Shown: piece after piece, positions 24,818-34,000 of the stretch
Numbering within the stretch: the first letter of the stretch is position 1
How the letters are laid out: every line of letters starts with the position of its first letter
DNA from: an uncultured Acidovorax sp.
GTDB taxonomy: Bacteria > Pseudomonadota > Gammaproteobacteria > Burkholderiales > Burkholderiaceae_C
Length of the DNA: 64,000 nt
Assembly: GCA_913774955.1 (NCBI GenBank)
Contig: CAJYKV010000023.1
Span: 84,894 to 148,893, forward strand
Direction of reading: 5' to 3'
The notes under the pieces: model-generated
What the model saw: the letters and a program-made list of their open reading frames with translations, nothing else
Database searches by the model: none
Told to the model about the DNA's origin: nothing
Position numbers and translations under genes: made by a program

Positions 24818-26452
24818 TCAGGTCTTGGTGCCCGTGGCGCCGTCCAGCACCATGCGCACGCGCCGTGCGAGGTCGGCCAGACGGTAAGGCTTCTTCAGGA
24901 TCTCGAATTCGGTCGGCGCGACGTTGGCGAGGCTGCCCATGTCGCGGTCGAATCCGGTGGTGAGCAGGATGTGGATGCCCGCCACCATCTTGCGCATCTC
25001 GCGCGCGAGTTCGTAGCCGTTGAGGCCGCCGGGCATCACCACGTCGGTGAAGAGCAGGTCGGGGAGGGACGAGGACTCGAGCGAGCGCACCAGCTTGAGC
25101 GCGGCATGCGCGCTGTGGGCGACGTGCACCGTGTAGCCCAGGCCCTCCAGCATGGCCTGGGCCAGGTCGGCCACCTCCACGCGGTCGTCCACCACCAGCA
25201 CCGTTTCGGTCCCGCCGCGCACATGCGGCGCGATCGATTCCACCAGTTCGGGATGGGTGCGGCCCTGCACCGCCGGAAAGTACATGCGCACCGTCGTGCC
25301 CACGCCGACTTCGGAGTAGATCGTGACGGCACCGCCGGATTGCTTGGCGAACCCGTACACCATCGACAGGCCCAACCCCGTGCCCTTGCCTTCCTCCTTC
25401 GTGGTGAAGAACGGATCCATGACGCGGGGCACCATGTCGGCGGGGATGCCGGCGCCGGTATCGGTCACTGAAATCGTGGCGTAGCGCCCGGGGGTCAGGC
25501 CGGAGAAGGCCGCGCCGTCCTGGGAATGCAGATCGATGCCGCGCGTCTCGACCCGGATGCGCCCGCCGCCGGGCATGGCATCGCGGGAGTTGAGCAGCAG
25601 GTTGAGCACGGCGACTTCCAGCTGCGTGGTGTCGAGTTCGCAGTTGGGAACGTCGTCGCCCAGCACATACTCGATCTCGATGGATTCGCCGAGCGTGCGC
25701 TCCGCGAGCGACGACATGCCGGAGGCGAGCGCATTGAGGCTCACGACACGTCCCTGCAGCTTCTGCTTGCGCGAGAAAGCCAGCAGCTGCTGCGTGAGCG
25801 TGGAGGCCTTGCTCACGGCGCTGCGGATGCTGTCGATCGATCGGTCCACGTCCTCGCGGCCCAGCTTCTGGCTGCGGTTCTTGACGCGCATCACGTCCAG
25901 GTGGCCGGACATCACCTGCAGCAGGTTGTTGAAATCGTGCGAGATGCCGCCCGTGAGCTGGCCCAGGGCTTCCATCTTCTGCGCCTGCGACAGCGCCTCC
26001 TCGGCATCCCGGCGGCGGCTCACGTCGAGCTGCGAGGCGAAGAAATACACCAGTTCCCCGCGCATGTTGTAGACAGGCGAGATGAACAGCGCGTTCCAGA
26101 ACGTGGAACCGTCCTTGCGGTAGTTCAGCAGCTCCAGCGAGATCTCCCGTCGCTGCTCGACCGCCTCGCGGACGGCGGCCACCGTGTTGCGGTCGGTGGC
26201 GGGGCCCTGGAGGAAGCGGCAGTTGTGGCCGATGATCTCCTGCGGCTGGTAGCCCGTCATCGCCAGGAAGGCGCGGTTGCAGAAGACGATCGGGTTGTCG
26301 GGCTGCCGCGGGTCGGTGACCAGCATCGGCATGCGCGTCGTCTCGATGGCGGCAAAGAAGATATCGTCCTTGTGGTCGGCGACTTCGTTGGGGGCGCCTT
26401 CCGCGACATATCGGCGTGACGGTCCAGGGACAGGGGGCTTCTCGCTGCTCAT
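24818..26452 (-). CDS. Blue-light LOV-domain hybrid histidine kinase with receiver domain
   Basis: A 544-aa soluble photosensor. Residues about 30-145 form a LOV domain with the flavin-adduct motif GHNCRFLQG (reactive Cys78), NYRKDGSTFWN and the conserved Gln in FFASQLDVS. A HisKA/H-box follows (GGISHDFNNLLQ, His172), then HATPase_c (LNLLLNSRDAMPGGG, DTGAGIP, GKGTGLGLSM) and a C-terminal receiver (VLVVDDRVEV, phospho-Asp in LFTDVVMP, KKPY). The layout matches LOV-HK-REC proteins of Pseudomonas syringae. No separate output regulator lies next to it. Start MSSEKPP at 26452 was chosen because upstream codons look non-coding. Location beside the sigma-E/ChrR cluster suggests linked light responses (inference). 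Confidence 0.93.
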   Translation of the reverse strand: MSSEKPPVPGPSRRYVAEGAPNEVADHKDDIFFAAIETTRMPMLVTDPRQPDNPIVFCNRAFLAMTGYQPQEIIGHNCRFLQGPATDRNTVAAVREAVEQRREISLELLNYRKDGSTFWNALFISPVYNMRGELVYFFASQLDVSRRRDAEEALSQAQKMEALGQLTGGISHDFNNLLQVMSGHLDVMRVKNRSQKLGREDVDRSIDSIRSAVSKASTLTQQLLAFSRKQKLQGRVVSLNALASGMSSLAERTLGESIEIEYVLGDDVPNCELDTTQLEVAVLNLLLNSRDAMPGGGRIRVETRGIDLHSQDGAAFSGLTPGRYATISVTDTGAGIPADMVPRVMDPFFTTKEEGKGTGLGLSMVYGFAKQSGGAVTIYSEVGVGTTVRMYFPAVQGRTHPELVESIAPHVRGGTETVLVVDDRVEVADLAQAMLEGLGYTVHVAHSAHAALKLVRSLESSSLPDLLFTDVVMPGGLNGYELAREMRKMVAGIHILLTTGFDRDMGSLANVAPTEFEILKKPYRLADLARRVRMVLDGATGTKT

Positions 26453-26768
26453 CCGCCCGAATATACGGACAAATGGATACCGCGCGCTTTTCACCGGATA
26501 CGGTGGTGCTGTAGGCGCACGCGCCGTTCGCAGGTGGGGCGCCCGTCGTGCGTGGCGCGGCACGGGTGGCGCATCGAACCTCCTTCGGCCCCTGCCACGA
26601 CCTGTTGCATCGCCGGACCTGCGCAGACAACCCATCCGTTCGCGCTCCCGGCCACGGCAAACCTGCTGTGACAGTTCCGGCGGAGTTGCCCGGGCTTGTC
26701 CTACGCGCGCCGCGCGGGGCGCCGCCGAGCATGGGTGTATCGCACACGCATTGCAAAGGAACTCTTCC
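26453..26768. other. Intergenic region between the LOV kinase and the gene at 26769
   Basis: 316 bp between divergent genes. It should hold both promoters; AAAGGA at 26755-26760 is the ribosome-binding site of the plus-strand gene. No other clear element seen. Confidence 0.5.
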
Positions 26769-27185
26769 ATGCCATCTGACGACATCTCCTCCCGTAGCTC
26801 CGCGGACCCCATGGTCCAAGTCACCCAGCCCGACGAACGCGAACGCCGCCGCGACACCGGCCACTATGACCAGTACGGCATGCGCGACGACCCCGGTCCT
26901 GCCGCCACGCCCGCCGGTGCGGAGAACCTCGCCACCGGCGAAGGCGGGCGCCGCTTCGGCGGCAGCGGCGACGAAAGCACCTACGGCAACCGCGAGCGCC
27001 AGCGCCCCGGCGACCAGCACTCCGACCGCGTCCAGACCGGGCCCATCGCATCGGTCGATTCCTCCGGCTCGGCCCGGGGCCTGGGGCTCGACTACGGCGG
27101 CGACACGCCCGACGGCCCGATGCCCTCGTCGCGCCAGGGCGCCGCACTGATCGGCGAAACCCGCGACCGCGGCCAGCCGCACTGA
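26769..27185 (+). CDS. Hydrophilic, probably disordered protein of unknown function
   Basis: A 138-aa protein rich in Gly, Asp, Arg, Ser and Pro with no hydrophobic core, TM segment or recognised motif. AAAGGA lies 8 nt upstream of the ATG, and codon use is like its neighbours, so it is likely real. It contains NREDxx-like charged stretches (ERERRRDTGHYDQYGMRDD) reminiscent of stress-induced hydrophilic proteins, but I cannot assign a family. The DUF2243/DUF4142 chimera follows after about 25 bp. Confidence 0.65.
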   Translation: MPSDDISSRSSADPMVQVTQPDERERRRDTGHYDQYGMRDDPGPAATPAGAENLATGEGGRRFGGSGDESTYGNRERQRPGDQHSDRVQTGPIASVDSSGSARGLGLDYGGDTPDGPMPSSRQGAALIGETRDRGQPH

Positions 27186-27212
27186 CGACCGACCCACCGG
27201 CCCGCGCGATGC

Positions 27213-27881
27213 GTGACCACATCTTGCCGGGCCGGCCGCTGCGGCCGCTGGCCTGGGCGGCTTCTTCGACGGCATCCTGCTGCACCAGGTGTCGCCTATG
27301 CCGCCGGAGCCGCCGCGCAGACCCCGTCGCAGACGCAGTCCCCCACGCACGAGCAGCCGGGGCCCGGAGCGGCCCGGGCGATCGACGGCGCCGAAGGGCA
27401 GGCCTCGCGCCTGCAGAGGGCGGACAAATCCTTCCTGGACGACGCCGCCCACAACGGCCACGCCGAGGTCAAGAGCAGCCAGTTGGCGCTGCAGAAGGCC
27501 CAGAACCCCAAGGTCCGCGCCTTCGCGCAGCAGATGGTGGACGACCATACCAAGGCCAACCAGGAGCTGGCCGCGCTGGCGGCCTCGAAGAACGTGCGCG
27601 TGCCCGAAGGCCCCTCGCTGATGCAGGAGGCCAAGCTCAAGTTGCTGAACGGTGCCGACGGCGCCGACTTCGACAAGCGCTACATGGAAGCCATGGGCCT
27701 GCGGGCGCACCGCGACACGATCGCACTTTTCGAGAAGGGCGCGCGCGATGCCCGCGATCCGGAGGTGAAGGCCTTCGCTCAAAAGACCCTGCCGAAGCTG
27801 AAGCACCATCTGGAGATGGCGCAGCCGCTGGCCCAGGAAGTGGGCGTGAGCGCGGACAAGGCGACGGCCAGCGGCAAGTGA
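27213..27881 (+). CDS. DUF4142 protein with a displaced 5' end
   Basis: The main body (about 55-215) is a DUF4142/ferritin-like helical domain: DKSFLDDAAHNGHAEVKSSQLALQ without metal-site certainty, FAQQMVDDHTKAN and an RDTIALFEKGAR segment. Relatives are exported. Here the natural signal peptide is missing: only its end (VAYAAGAAAQTPSQ) remains, and the sequence before about 27291 encodes, in another frame, GLGGFFDGILLHQV, the hallmark of DUF2243 membrane proteins. The annotated start is therefore arbitrary; without a signal sequence the protein may be mislocalised or not made. See findings. Confidence 0.6.
   Translation: MTTSCRAGRCGRWPGRLLRRHPAAPGVAYAAGAAAQTPSQTQSPTHEQPGPGAARAIDGAEGQASRLQRADKSFLDDAAHNGHAEVKSSQLALQKAQNPKVRAFAQQMVDDHTKANQELAALAASKNVRVPEGPSLMQEAKLKLLNGADGADFDKRYMEAMGLRAHRDTIALFEKGARDARDPEVKAFAQKTLPKLKHHLEMAQPLAQEVGVSADKATASGK
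27217..27291 (+). pseudogene. DUF2243 5' fragment
   Basis: Frame 1 from 27217 reads a short Ala-rich stretch and then GLGGFFDGILLHQV (from 27250), the conserved first-helix motif of DUF2243 membrane proteins. The rest of that gene is absent and a stop (TGA 27214-27216) precedes it in frame. It runs straight into the DUF4142 sequence, indicating a deletion junction near 27291. Confidence 0.6.
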
Positions 27882-27965
27882 CCGGTCGGGGGTGAGCCGG
27901 ATGGGCGGCTGGCGCCGCCCGCCGAAAGGTCGTACGGCCGGTGGGAGATCGTCACATAATTTCGC

Positions 27966-28556
27966 ATGTTCTCACCACATGTCACAGGACCGGCCGACGA
28001 ACGGGGCTTCACCCTGATCGAACTCATGGTCACCGTCGCGCTGGCGGCGATCCTGGGCATGCTCGCGGCACCTGCGATCGGTGACTTCATCGTCAAGAGC
28101 CGCATGACGAATGCGGCGAACGAATTCTCGGGCAGCCTCCTGCGCGCCCGCAACGAGGCCGTCAGCCGCAACTCCTGCGTCAGCCTGTGCATGAGCTCCA
28201 ACGCGGACGGAAGCTCCCCGTCCTGCAGTTCCAGCGGCGCCAATTGGCAGGTGGGCTGGATCGCGTTCATGAACACCTCCTGCGACGCGTCGCTCACCGC
28301 GCCACCCTCCAGCTCCGACGTGCTGTTCGCGCGCGTGAGCGGCGGATCGGAGGCCTACATCACCTCGCTCCGGGGGGGGCGGGCCATGATGTTCAATCCT
28401 CGGGGAGCGCAGGGGGCCGCGAATGCGGACCGCTTCGACGTCGGATACCAGTCGGCGGACAGCGCCTACACCCGGAAGTACGGGGTCAACATCTGCCTGG
28501 ACGCCCTGGGCCGCAGCCGCTCCATACCCGCCGGCACCGCGTGCTCCGATTTTTGA
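27966..28556 (+). CDS. fimT: Type IV pilus minor pseudopilin, FimT/GspH type (operon 1)
   Basis: A 196-aa prepilin. The type III signal is [20 protein letters not shown], cleaved after Gly14 by PilD, with Glu at +5 of the mature protein; the hydrophobic helix runs to about residue 40. The C-terminal domain is a GspH-like beta fold with many Ser and Cys. Minor pilins of this type prime pilus assembly in the inner membrane. It opens the first minor pilin operon (fimT-pilV-pilW-pilX-pilY1-pilE), with 23 bp to pilV. No strong ribosome-binding site is visible. Confidence 0.9.
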   Translation: MFSPHVTGPADERGFTLIELMVTVALAAILGMLAAPAIGDFIVKSRMTNAANEFSGSLLRARNEAVSRNSCVSLCMSSNADGSSPSCSSSGANWQVGWIAFMNTSCDASLTAPPSSSDVLFARVSGGSEAYITSLRGGRAMMFNPRGAQGAANADRFDVGYQSADSAYTRKYGVNICLDALGRSRSIPAGTACSDF

Positions 28557-28578
28557 TGGGTCCGCAGGGGGCATGCAC

Positions 28579-29178
28579 ATGAAAAAGAACCACTCTGGCT
28601 TGACGCTCATCGAGATGATGGTGGCGCTCGTGGTGCTCTCCATCGGCCTCCTGGGGCTGGCCGGCCTGCAGGCGGCCACGGCCAAGTACCGCATCAACAC
28701 GTCGGTCCGATCCGCCGCCACCGGGCTGGTGTTCGACATGTCGGAAAGAATCCGCGTGAATGCCGATGCCGCGGGTCCGAGCTTCATTCAGGCCGGCAGC
28801 TTCGGAAGCTCCGCCTATGCCGTCAGCGACGACTGGGACACGCAGCAGGCCGCGACCTTCTCCGTCAGCAAGAACTGCGAGACCGAGGCATGCACGCCCA
28901 CCGAGCGTGCGACCTATGACCTCGCCGTATGGCGCGGGAAAGTCCGCAGCGCGATGCCCCAGGGGGCGGCGATGCTGTCCGGGAACAAGCGCGATGGATT
29001 CATGCTGACGCTCATGTGGTTCGACAAGGAACTGAACGACGGCTCGGCCGACCGCACCCTGTTGTCGTCCACGACCTGCGACAGTTCGCTGACCGGCATG
29101 GCCACGCAGACCTGCTGCCCTGAAGAGGCCTCGGCGCCCGCCGGCGTCCGTTGTTCGCGCTTTTCCTTCGTGCCCTGA
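28579..29178 (+). CDS. pilV: Type IV pilus minor pilin PilV (operon 1)
   Basis: A 199-aa prepilin with a very short leader, cleavage at SG/LTLIEMMVALVVLSIGLLGLAGLQ (Glu5 present). The GLLGLAGLQAA stretch after the helix is characteristic of PilV. The ATG at 28579 is preferred over 28573 because the GGGGG at 28567-28571 is at usable spacing only for it. With PilW, PilX and PilY1 it forms the priming and tip complex of the pilus. pilW begins 2 bp after the stop. Confidence 0.9.
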   Translation: MKKNHSGLTLIEMMVALVVLSIGLLGLAGLQAATAKYRINTSVRSAATGLVFDMSERIRVNADAAGPSFIQAGSFGSSAYAVSDDWDTQQAATFSVSKNCETEACTPTERATYDLAVWRGKVRSAMPQGAAMLSGNKRDGFMLTLMWFDKELNDGSADRTLLSSTTCDSSLTGMATQTCCPEEASAPAGVRCSRFSFVP

Positions 29179-29180
29179 CC

Positions 29181-30251
29181 ATGGACCGCAGAACGCCATC
29201 GCAGGCAGGCATGACCCTGGTGGAGTTGCTGATCGCCATGGCGATCAGCCTCGTGATCGTGCTGGCTGCCGCCTATCTCTATCTTTCGTCCACGGACGCC
29301 CAGCGCGTGCAGGACCGGACCACGGCCCGCGACGAGACCGGGGCCTTTGCGATGCAGATGCTGGGCCGGTCCATCATGAGCGCCGGCTTCTATCCGGCCA
29401 ATGTCCCGCCGATTCCCGCACACCCCACGCAGACGGGGATGTACGACACCTATCCCCCCCTTCCTTCCAATCCGCGCGTGGCGACCGATTGGGCCGACCC
29501 GGCCACCGGCTGGCCGCCCACTGCGTTCCAGACCGGCATCTACGGCTGCGACGGAGCGTCGTTCAACACCCAGACCAGCGCCTGCGGCACGGCCGTCGAC
29601 GGGGCTCCCGACACGCTGGTCATCAACTATTTCACGAGCGACATTTCGGCGTCCGGTGCCTCCGGGCAGCGCCTGGACTGCAATGGGATGGACGTGGGGG
29701 GCGATCCCAGCAACACCGCCCGAAGCACCGACGCCGCCGGCGCGGCGGCCGTCAACACGCCGCCCCAGTTGCCGCTGTTCGTGTCGAACCGGTATACGCT
29801 GAGCAACGCGAATGTGCTCGTGGGGCGGGGCACGGCCGCCACCAAGAGCCTGGCCTGCAGCGGCAACGGCGGCAACAACCAGGGGGGCGGTTCCGGACCG
29901 GGCTACCAGCCGCTGCTGGCCGGTATCGAAGACATGCAGCTCACCTACGGCCTGTATTCCGGTGCCGACTCCCTGAGCCCGGACCGGTTCTACACGGCCA
30001 CGGAGGTCAGCGGCCTGTCCGCCGTGACGATCAACGGCCAGGCATTGACGGGATGGCAGCGCGTGGTGTCGGTACGGGTGTGCCTCCTCACCAAGACCCT
30101 GGGCGGCAACTCCCGCATCGCCGACAAGGCCGGCAGCGAGAAGACCTACCAGAACTGCAGCGACCAATCCGTCACCCAGCCCGCAGGCGTCGCATTCAGC
30201 CGTTTCGTGGAAGTGTTCGGGGTGAGAAACAACCTCAAGCAGAGCTACTGA
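29181..30251 (+). CDS. pilW: Type IV pilus minor pilin PilW (operon 1)
   Basis: A 356-aa large minor pilin. The prepilin site is AG/MTLVELLIAMAISLVIVLAA, Glu5 present, followed by the QMLGRSIMSAGFY block typical of PilW and a long cysteine-containing globular region ending in VRVCLLTKT and a final VFGVRNN. It connects PilV/PilX to the pilus body in the tip complex (known for Pseudomonas). It starts 2 bp after pilV. Confidence 0.92.
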   Translation: MDRRTPSQAGMTLVELLIAMAISLVIVLAAAYLYLSSTDAQRVQDRTTARDETGAFAMQMLGRSIMSAGFYPANVPPIPAHPTQTGMYDTYPPLPSNPRVATDWADPATGWPPTAFQTGIYGCDGASFNTQTSACGTAVDGAPDTLVINYFTSDISASGASGQRLDCNGMDVGGDPSNTARSTDAAGAAAVNTPPQLPLFVSNRYTLSNANVLVGRGTAATKSLACSGNGGNNQGGGSGPGYQPLLAGIEDMQLTYGLYSGADSLSPDRFYTATEVSGLSAVTINGQALTGWQRVVSVRVCLLTKTLGGNSRIADKAGSEKTYQNCSDQSVTQPAGVAFSRFVEVFGVRNNLKQSY

Positions 30252-30276
30252 CGTGCTTCGCCGCGCACAGGTCCCT

Positions 30277-30993
30277 ATGAAGAAGCCCACATCCCATCTG
30301 CAAGAGCGGGGCGTCGCGCTCATCGTCGTCATGCTGTTCCTCGTGGCCATCACGGGCATCACCGTGTGGATGGTCAAGCAGTCCACCCTGTCCGAGGGGA
30401 TCGCACGCAACCAGCTGGACCAGGAGGCCGCGCGGCAGGCCGCCGAATCGGCCCTGCGCGACGCGGAGCGGGACATCATGAACGCCAGCGTGGGCACGCT
30501 GCCCAACGCCTCGTGCGCGCGCGGCGTGCTGGAGCTCAATCCGAACGACTTCACCGCGGATTGCCGCGGGGGGCTTTGCATCAAGGACGACGCCAGCTAT
30601 GCCACGTCGGACTGGTCTGCCGCCTCGGCGACCAACACCACCGTGGCCGAGCCCTGGTGGCCGACCGGCAAGGGAGGGCGCTGGAACGACGATTTCGATG
30701 CCAAGCCAGGGCGCTTCCCCGAGGTGAACTCGACCAATTGCACATCGTTCACGGGAGGCGTGCCCCTGGGAACCTACACCGGGGTCGCGCCCATCGTCGG
30801 CGTCGCCGTGCAGCCTGAATACATCATCGAATTCTTCAGAAGAAAGAGCGTGCGGGTGAACATGGTCGAAACGCAGGTCACGTCGAACGGCGAGAACGCG
30901 AACCAGTGGTCCAACATGTACAGAATCACGGCCCGCGGCTTTGGTTACTCCTTGCGCACGCAAGTGGTGCTGCAGACCATCTATTTCCCTTGA
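30277..30993 (+). CDS. pilX: Type IV pilus minor pilin PilX (operon 1)
   Basis: A 238-aa protein with QERG/VALIVVMLFLVAITGI as prepilin signal. Position +5 is Val instead of Glu, as in PilX/GspK-type pilins, which are thought to sit at the very tip and need no intersubunit Glu contact. The ARQAAESALRDAERDI segment is a PilX signature, and it ends YRITARGFG...VVLQTIY. An upstream GTG at 30253 is in frame, but the ATG at 30277 with AGG ahead gives a normal leader. Confidence 0.9.
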   Translation: MKKPTSHLQERGVALIVVMLFLVAITGITVWMVKQSTLSEGIARNQLDQEAARQAAESALRDAERDIMNASVGTLPNASCARGVLELNPNDFTADCRGGLCIKDDASYATSDWSAASATNTTVAEPWWPTGKGGRWNDDFDAKPGRFPEVNSTNCTSFTGGVPLGTYTGVAPIVGVAVQPEYIIEFFRRKSVRVNMVETQVTSNGENANQWSNMYRITARGFGYSLRTQVVLQTIYFP

Positions 30994-31003
30994 GGTCCAG
31001 GAA

Positions 31004-34000
31004 ATGACGATCAACCTCCCGATCTGGCGCTCCATCTGCGGCCTGGGAATCGCATGCGCGCTGCTCGCCGCCCAGCTGGCCGCACAGGCCACCCCGCTGG
31101 ACGTTTCCACGCCGCGCGAGGGCGTGCCCCCGAACATCGTGACCACGGCCAACAAGCCGATGATGATGATCACGGCCTCCAAGGACCACCTGCTGTTCGG
31201 GCCCGTGTATTCGGATTTCGAGGATCTGGACGCCGACGGAGTCATCGACACCACGTTCAAGCCCACGTTCAAGTACTACGGCTATTTCGATGCCACGAAA
31301 TGCTATTCGTACGACACCGCCACCGGGGCATTCAATCCGGCCGCGCTGGCGACGCAGACCACCATCACGGCCGGCGGCGTTTCTTCCGTCAAGTTCAGCT
31401 GTCCGTCGAGCCAAAGGTACTGGGCCGGGAACTTCCTGAACTGGGCGACCATGACGCGGCTGGATATCGTCCGCAAGATGCTCTACGGCGGCTACCGTTC
31501 CACCGATGCGAATGGATCGACCGTGCTGATGGGATCCCGGCTGGTGTGGGACGCGCACTCCTTCGTCAAGTACTACAAGGAAGCGGACGTCCGGGACTAC
31601 ACGCCCTTCACCACCGCCGACCTGACGAAGGCCACCGGGCCGAACGCGAACGTCTATGCGGGCCTCAGCATGTGCATTACCGGCAGCTCGGAGGATCCGA
31701 AGGCGTCCCGGCCGATCATGCGGCTGGTGAAAGGGAACGTCCGCTTCTGGTCCACCGTCGAAATCACGCTGTGCCGCTGGCGCGGAAGCCCCGACAACTA
31801 CAGCGCGGGCACCTTCGGTCCCAAGCTGGCCCGCTACTACAACGACGCCAACAAGGGCAACGGCGGCGTGCAGCACGAGATCACCATTCCCGACCGCACC
31901 GCCGACGGCGCCTCGTATTCGGGCATCGGCCCCGACCTGAACGTGGCCGTCAAGGTCTGTGTTCCCACGCTGCTGGGTGACGAGCGCTGCCAGGCCTTTC
32001 CGGCGGATTCCTCCTCCAACTACAAGCCCTACGGGCTGCTCCAGGAATTCGGGTATCCCAAAACCGCCGGATCGGCGGCCCGGGTGGAATTCGGCCTGAT
32101 CACCGGAAGCTACGACCTCAACCACACGGCGGGCGCGCTCCGGAAGAACATCCGCGATCTGGACGACGAGATCAACCGGAGCACCGGCGTCTTCTGCCAC
32201 AGTGCCTCTTCGGGATGCTCCGCCACGCTCGCCGACGGCCGCAGCACCGGCAATGGTGCGATCAAGACGTTCGACTCCATCATCCTCTACGGCCGCACGG
32301 CCAATACATATGGACAGGGAAACACGCCCAGCACGTCGGGCGAAGGCAACCTGCCCGCATGGGGCAACCCGATCGGCGAGATGGTGGTGCAGGCGCTGCA
32401 GTACTACGCCTACAACGGCTCGACGCCGACCCCCACCAATCCCTCGTCGACCGGCAACGATTCGAACACCGGCCTTCCCGTGGTGTCGTGGGCCGACCCG
32501 CTGGCCACTTCCTCGGCCCGCACCAAGTACGGCAATGCGGTATGCCGGCCGCTGAACATCCTGGCGTTCTCCTCGAGCACGCTCAGTTTCGACGGGCAGG
32601 CGGACACCCCTTTCGGCACCTTGCCGAACCGGGACGGAAACCTCGACGCCTACGTGAACAAGATCGGCGTGGCCGAAGGCATCAACGGCACGATCCGCTC
32701 CATCGGCTCGGTGTCCGGAAAGGGCCTCACCACGGCGGATGACCAGAATTCCTGCGCCGCCAAGACCGTGGGCCAGCTGTCTTCCGTGAACGGAATCTGC
32801 CCGGAGGCCCCCGCCATGGGAGGCACGTACCAGGTGGCCGGAGCCGCCCTGTACGGCAACACCGCCAGGATCCGGAACCTGACATCCCCGCCGTCGGACA
32901 TCGGAACGGTGGAGAACGCCCTGAAGGTCCGGACCATGTCCGCCTCCCTGAGCGGTGGAGCCCCCCGCATCGACATCCCGATTCCGGGCTCCAATCCGGT
33001 CCGCTACGTCTACATCACCCCGGAGAGCGTGCAGGGGGGCGGCAAGGTGAGCGCGCCGCTGACGTTCGCGTCGATCAACTCCGGTGCGACGTACGGTTCG
33101 TTCATCGTGACCTGGAACGACGTGCTCATGGGCGGCGACTACGACATGGACATCACCGGATTCCTCCGCTACGACCTGGTGCAGAACGCCAGCTCTCCCA
33201 GCGGCTGGGACGTCAGGATCACCACGGACATTCCCGCCGTCTGCGGCGGGGCGGCCGGCACCCATGGGTTCAGCGTGATCGGCGTGCAGCGCAACGGCGC
33301 GAGCGCCAACGGCCGCTACCTGACGCACCAGCACGGAGGCAGCAACAACACCTACGGCTCATTGTCGGGAATGCCCCCGCCGAGCGAGTATCTGTGTGAC
33401 GCGTCGAACACCGCGTACCTCAACACGAACATCACCGTCGGAGGCGTGACGAAGAAATACAAGGACACCGTCTGCAGCGTGACCGGCAATGGACAGACGG
33501 GTGACCCCAACATCACCAACAAGCCCAACTACTGTTCCGTCAAGAACGAGGACTATCCCGTCACCATGGTCTTCAACATGGTGGGCGAGTCGGATGCGCT
33601 GATCAAGGACCCTCTCTTCTACGCCGCCAAGTACGGCTACTTCAAGTCCAGCACGAAGAATGCGGATGGCACCTTCACCAACGTGAGCATGCCTTCCAAC
33701 CAGGAAAGCTGGGACAGCGTGAGGAGCGACGGAAGCCCTGGCCAGGACAATGTCCCGGACGGGTACTTCCTGGCCCGGCGCCCTGAGATCCTCGAGGCGC
33801 AGCTGCGCCGTGCGCTGGATGCCGCTGCGAAGGATTCCAATGCGGCGCCCGCCGTGTCCGCCGCCCAACTGGTGTCCGACACCTTCAAATACGTGGCGAA
33901 GTTCGACAGCACCACGGTGACGGGCGCGCTCGAAGCCTACAAGGTGGACAGCTCCGGCAATTTCCCGCAGACCTACTCCTGGGAGGCCGGGGCCCTGCTG

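Noticed and set aside
26440..26500. CGTATA-like element just upstream of the LOV kinase start
   Set aside because: No GAATCC lies 16 bp before it, and it would sit only about 13 bp from the start codon.
24780..27809. A 1009-codon open frame antisense and out of frame to the LOV kinase region
   Set aside because: High-GC shadow: it has no recognisable domain, is rich in Arg/Ala/Gly, and conflicts with the LOV kinase and the gene at 26769.
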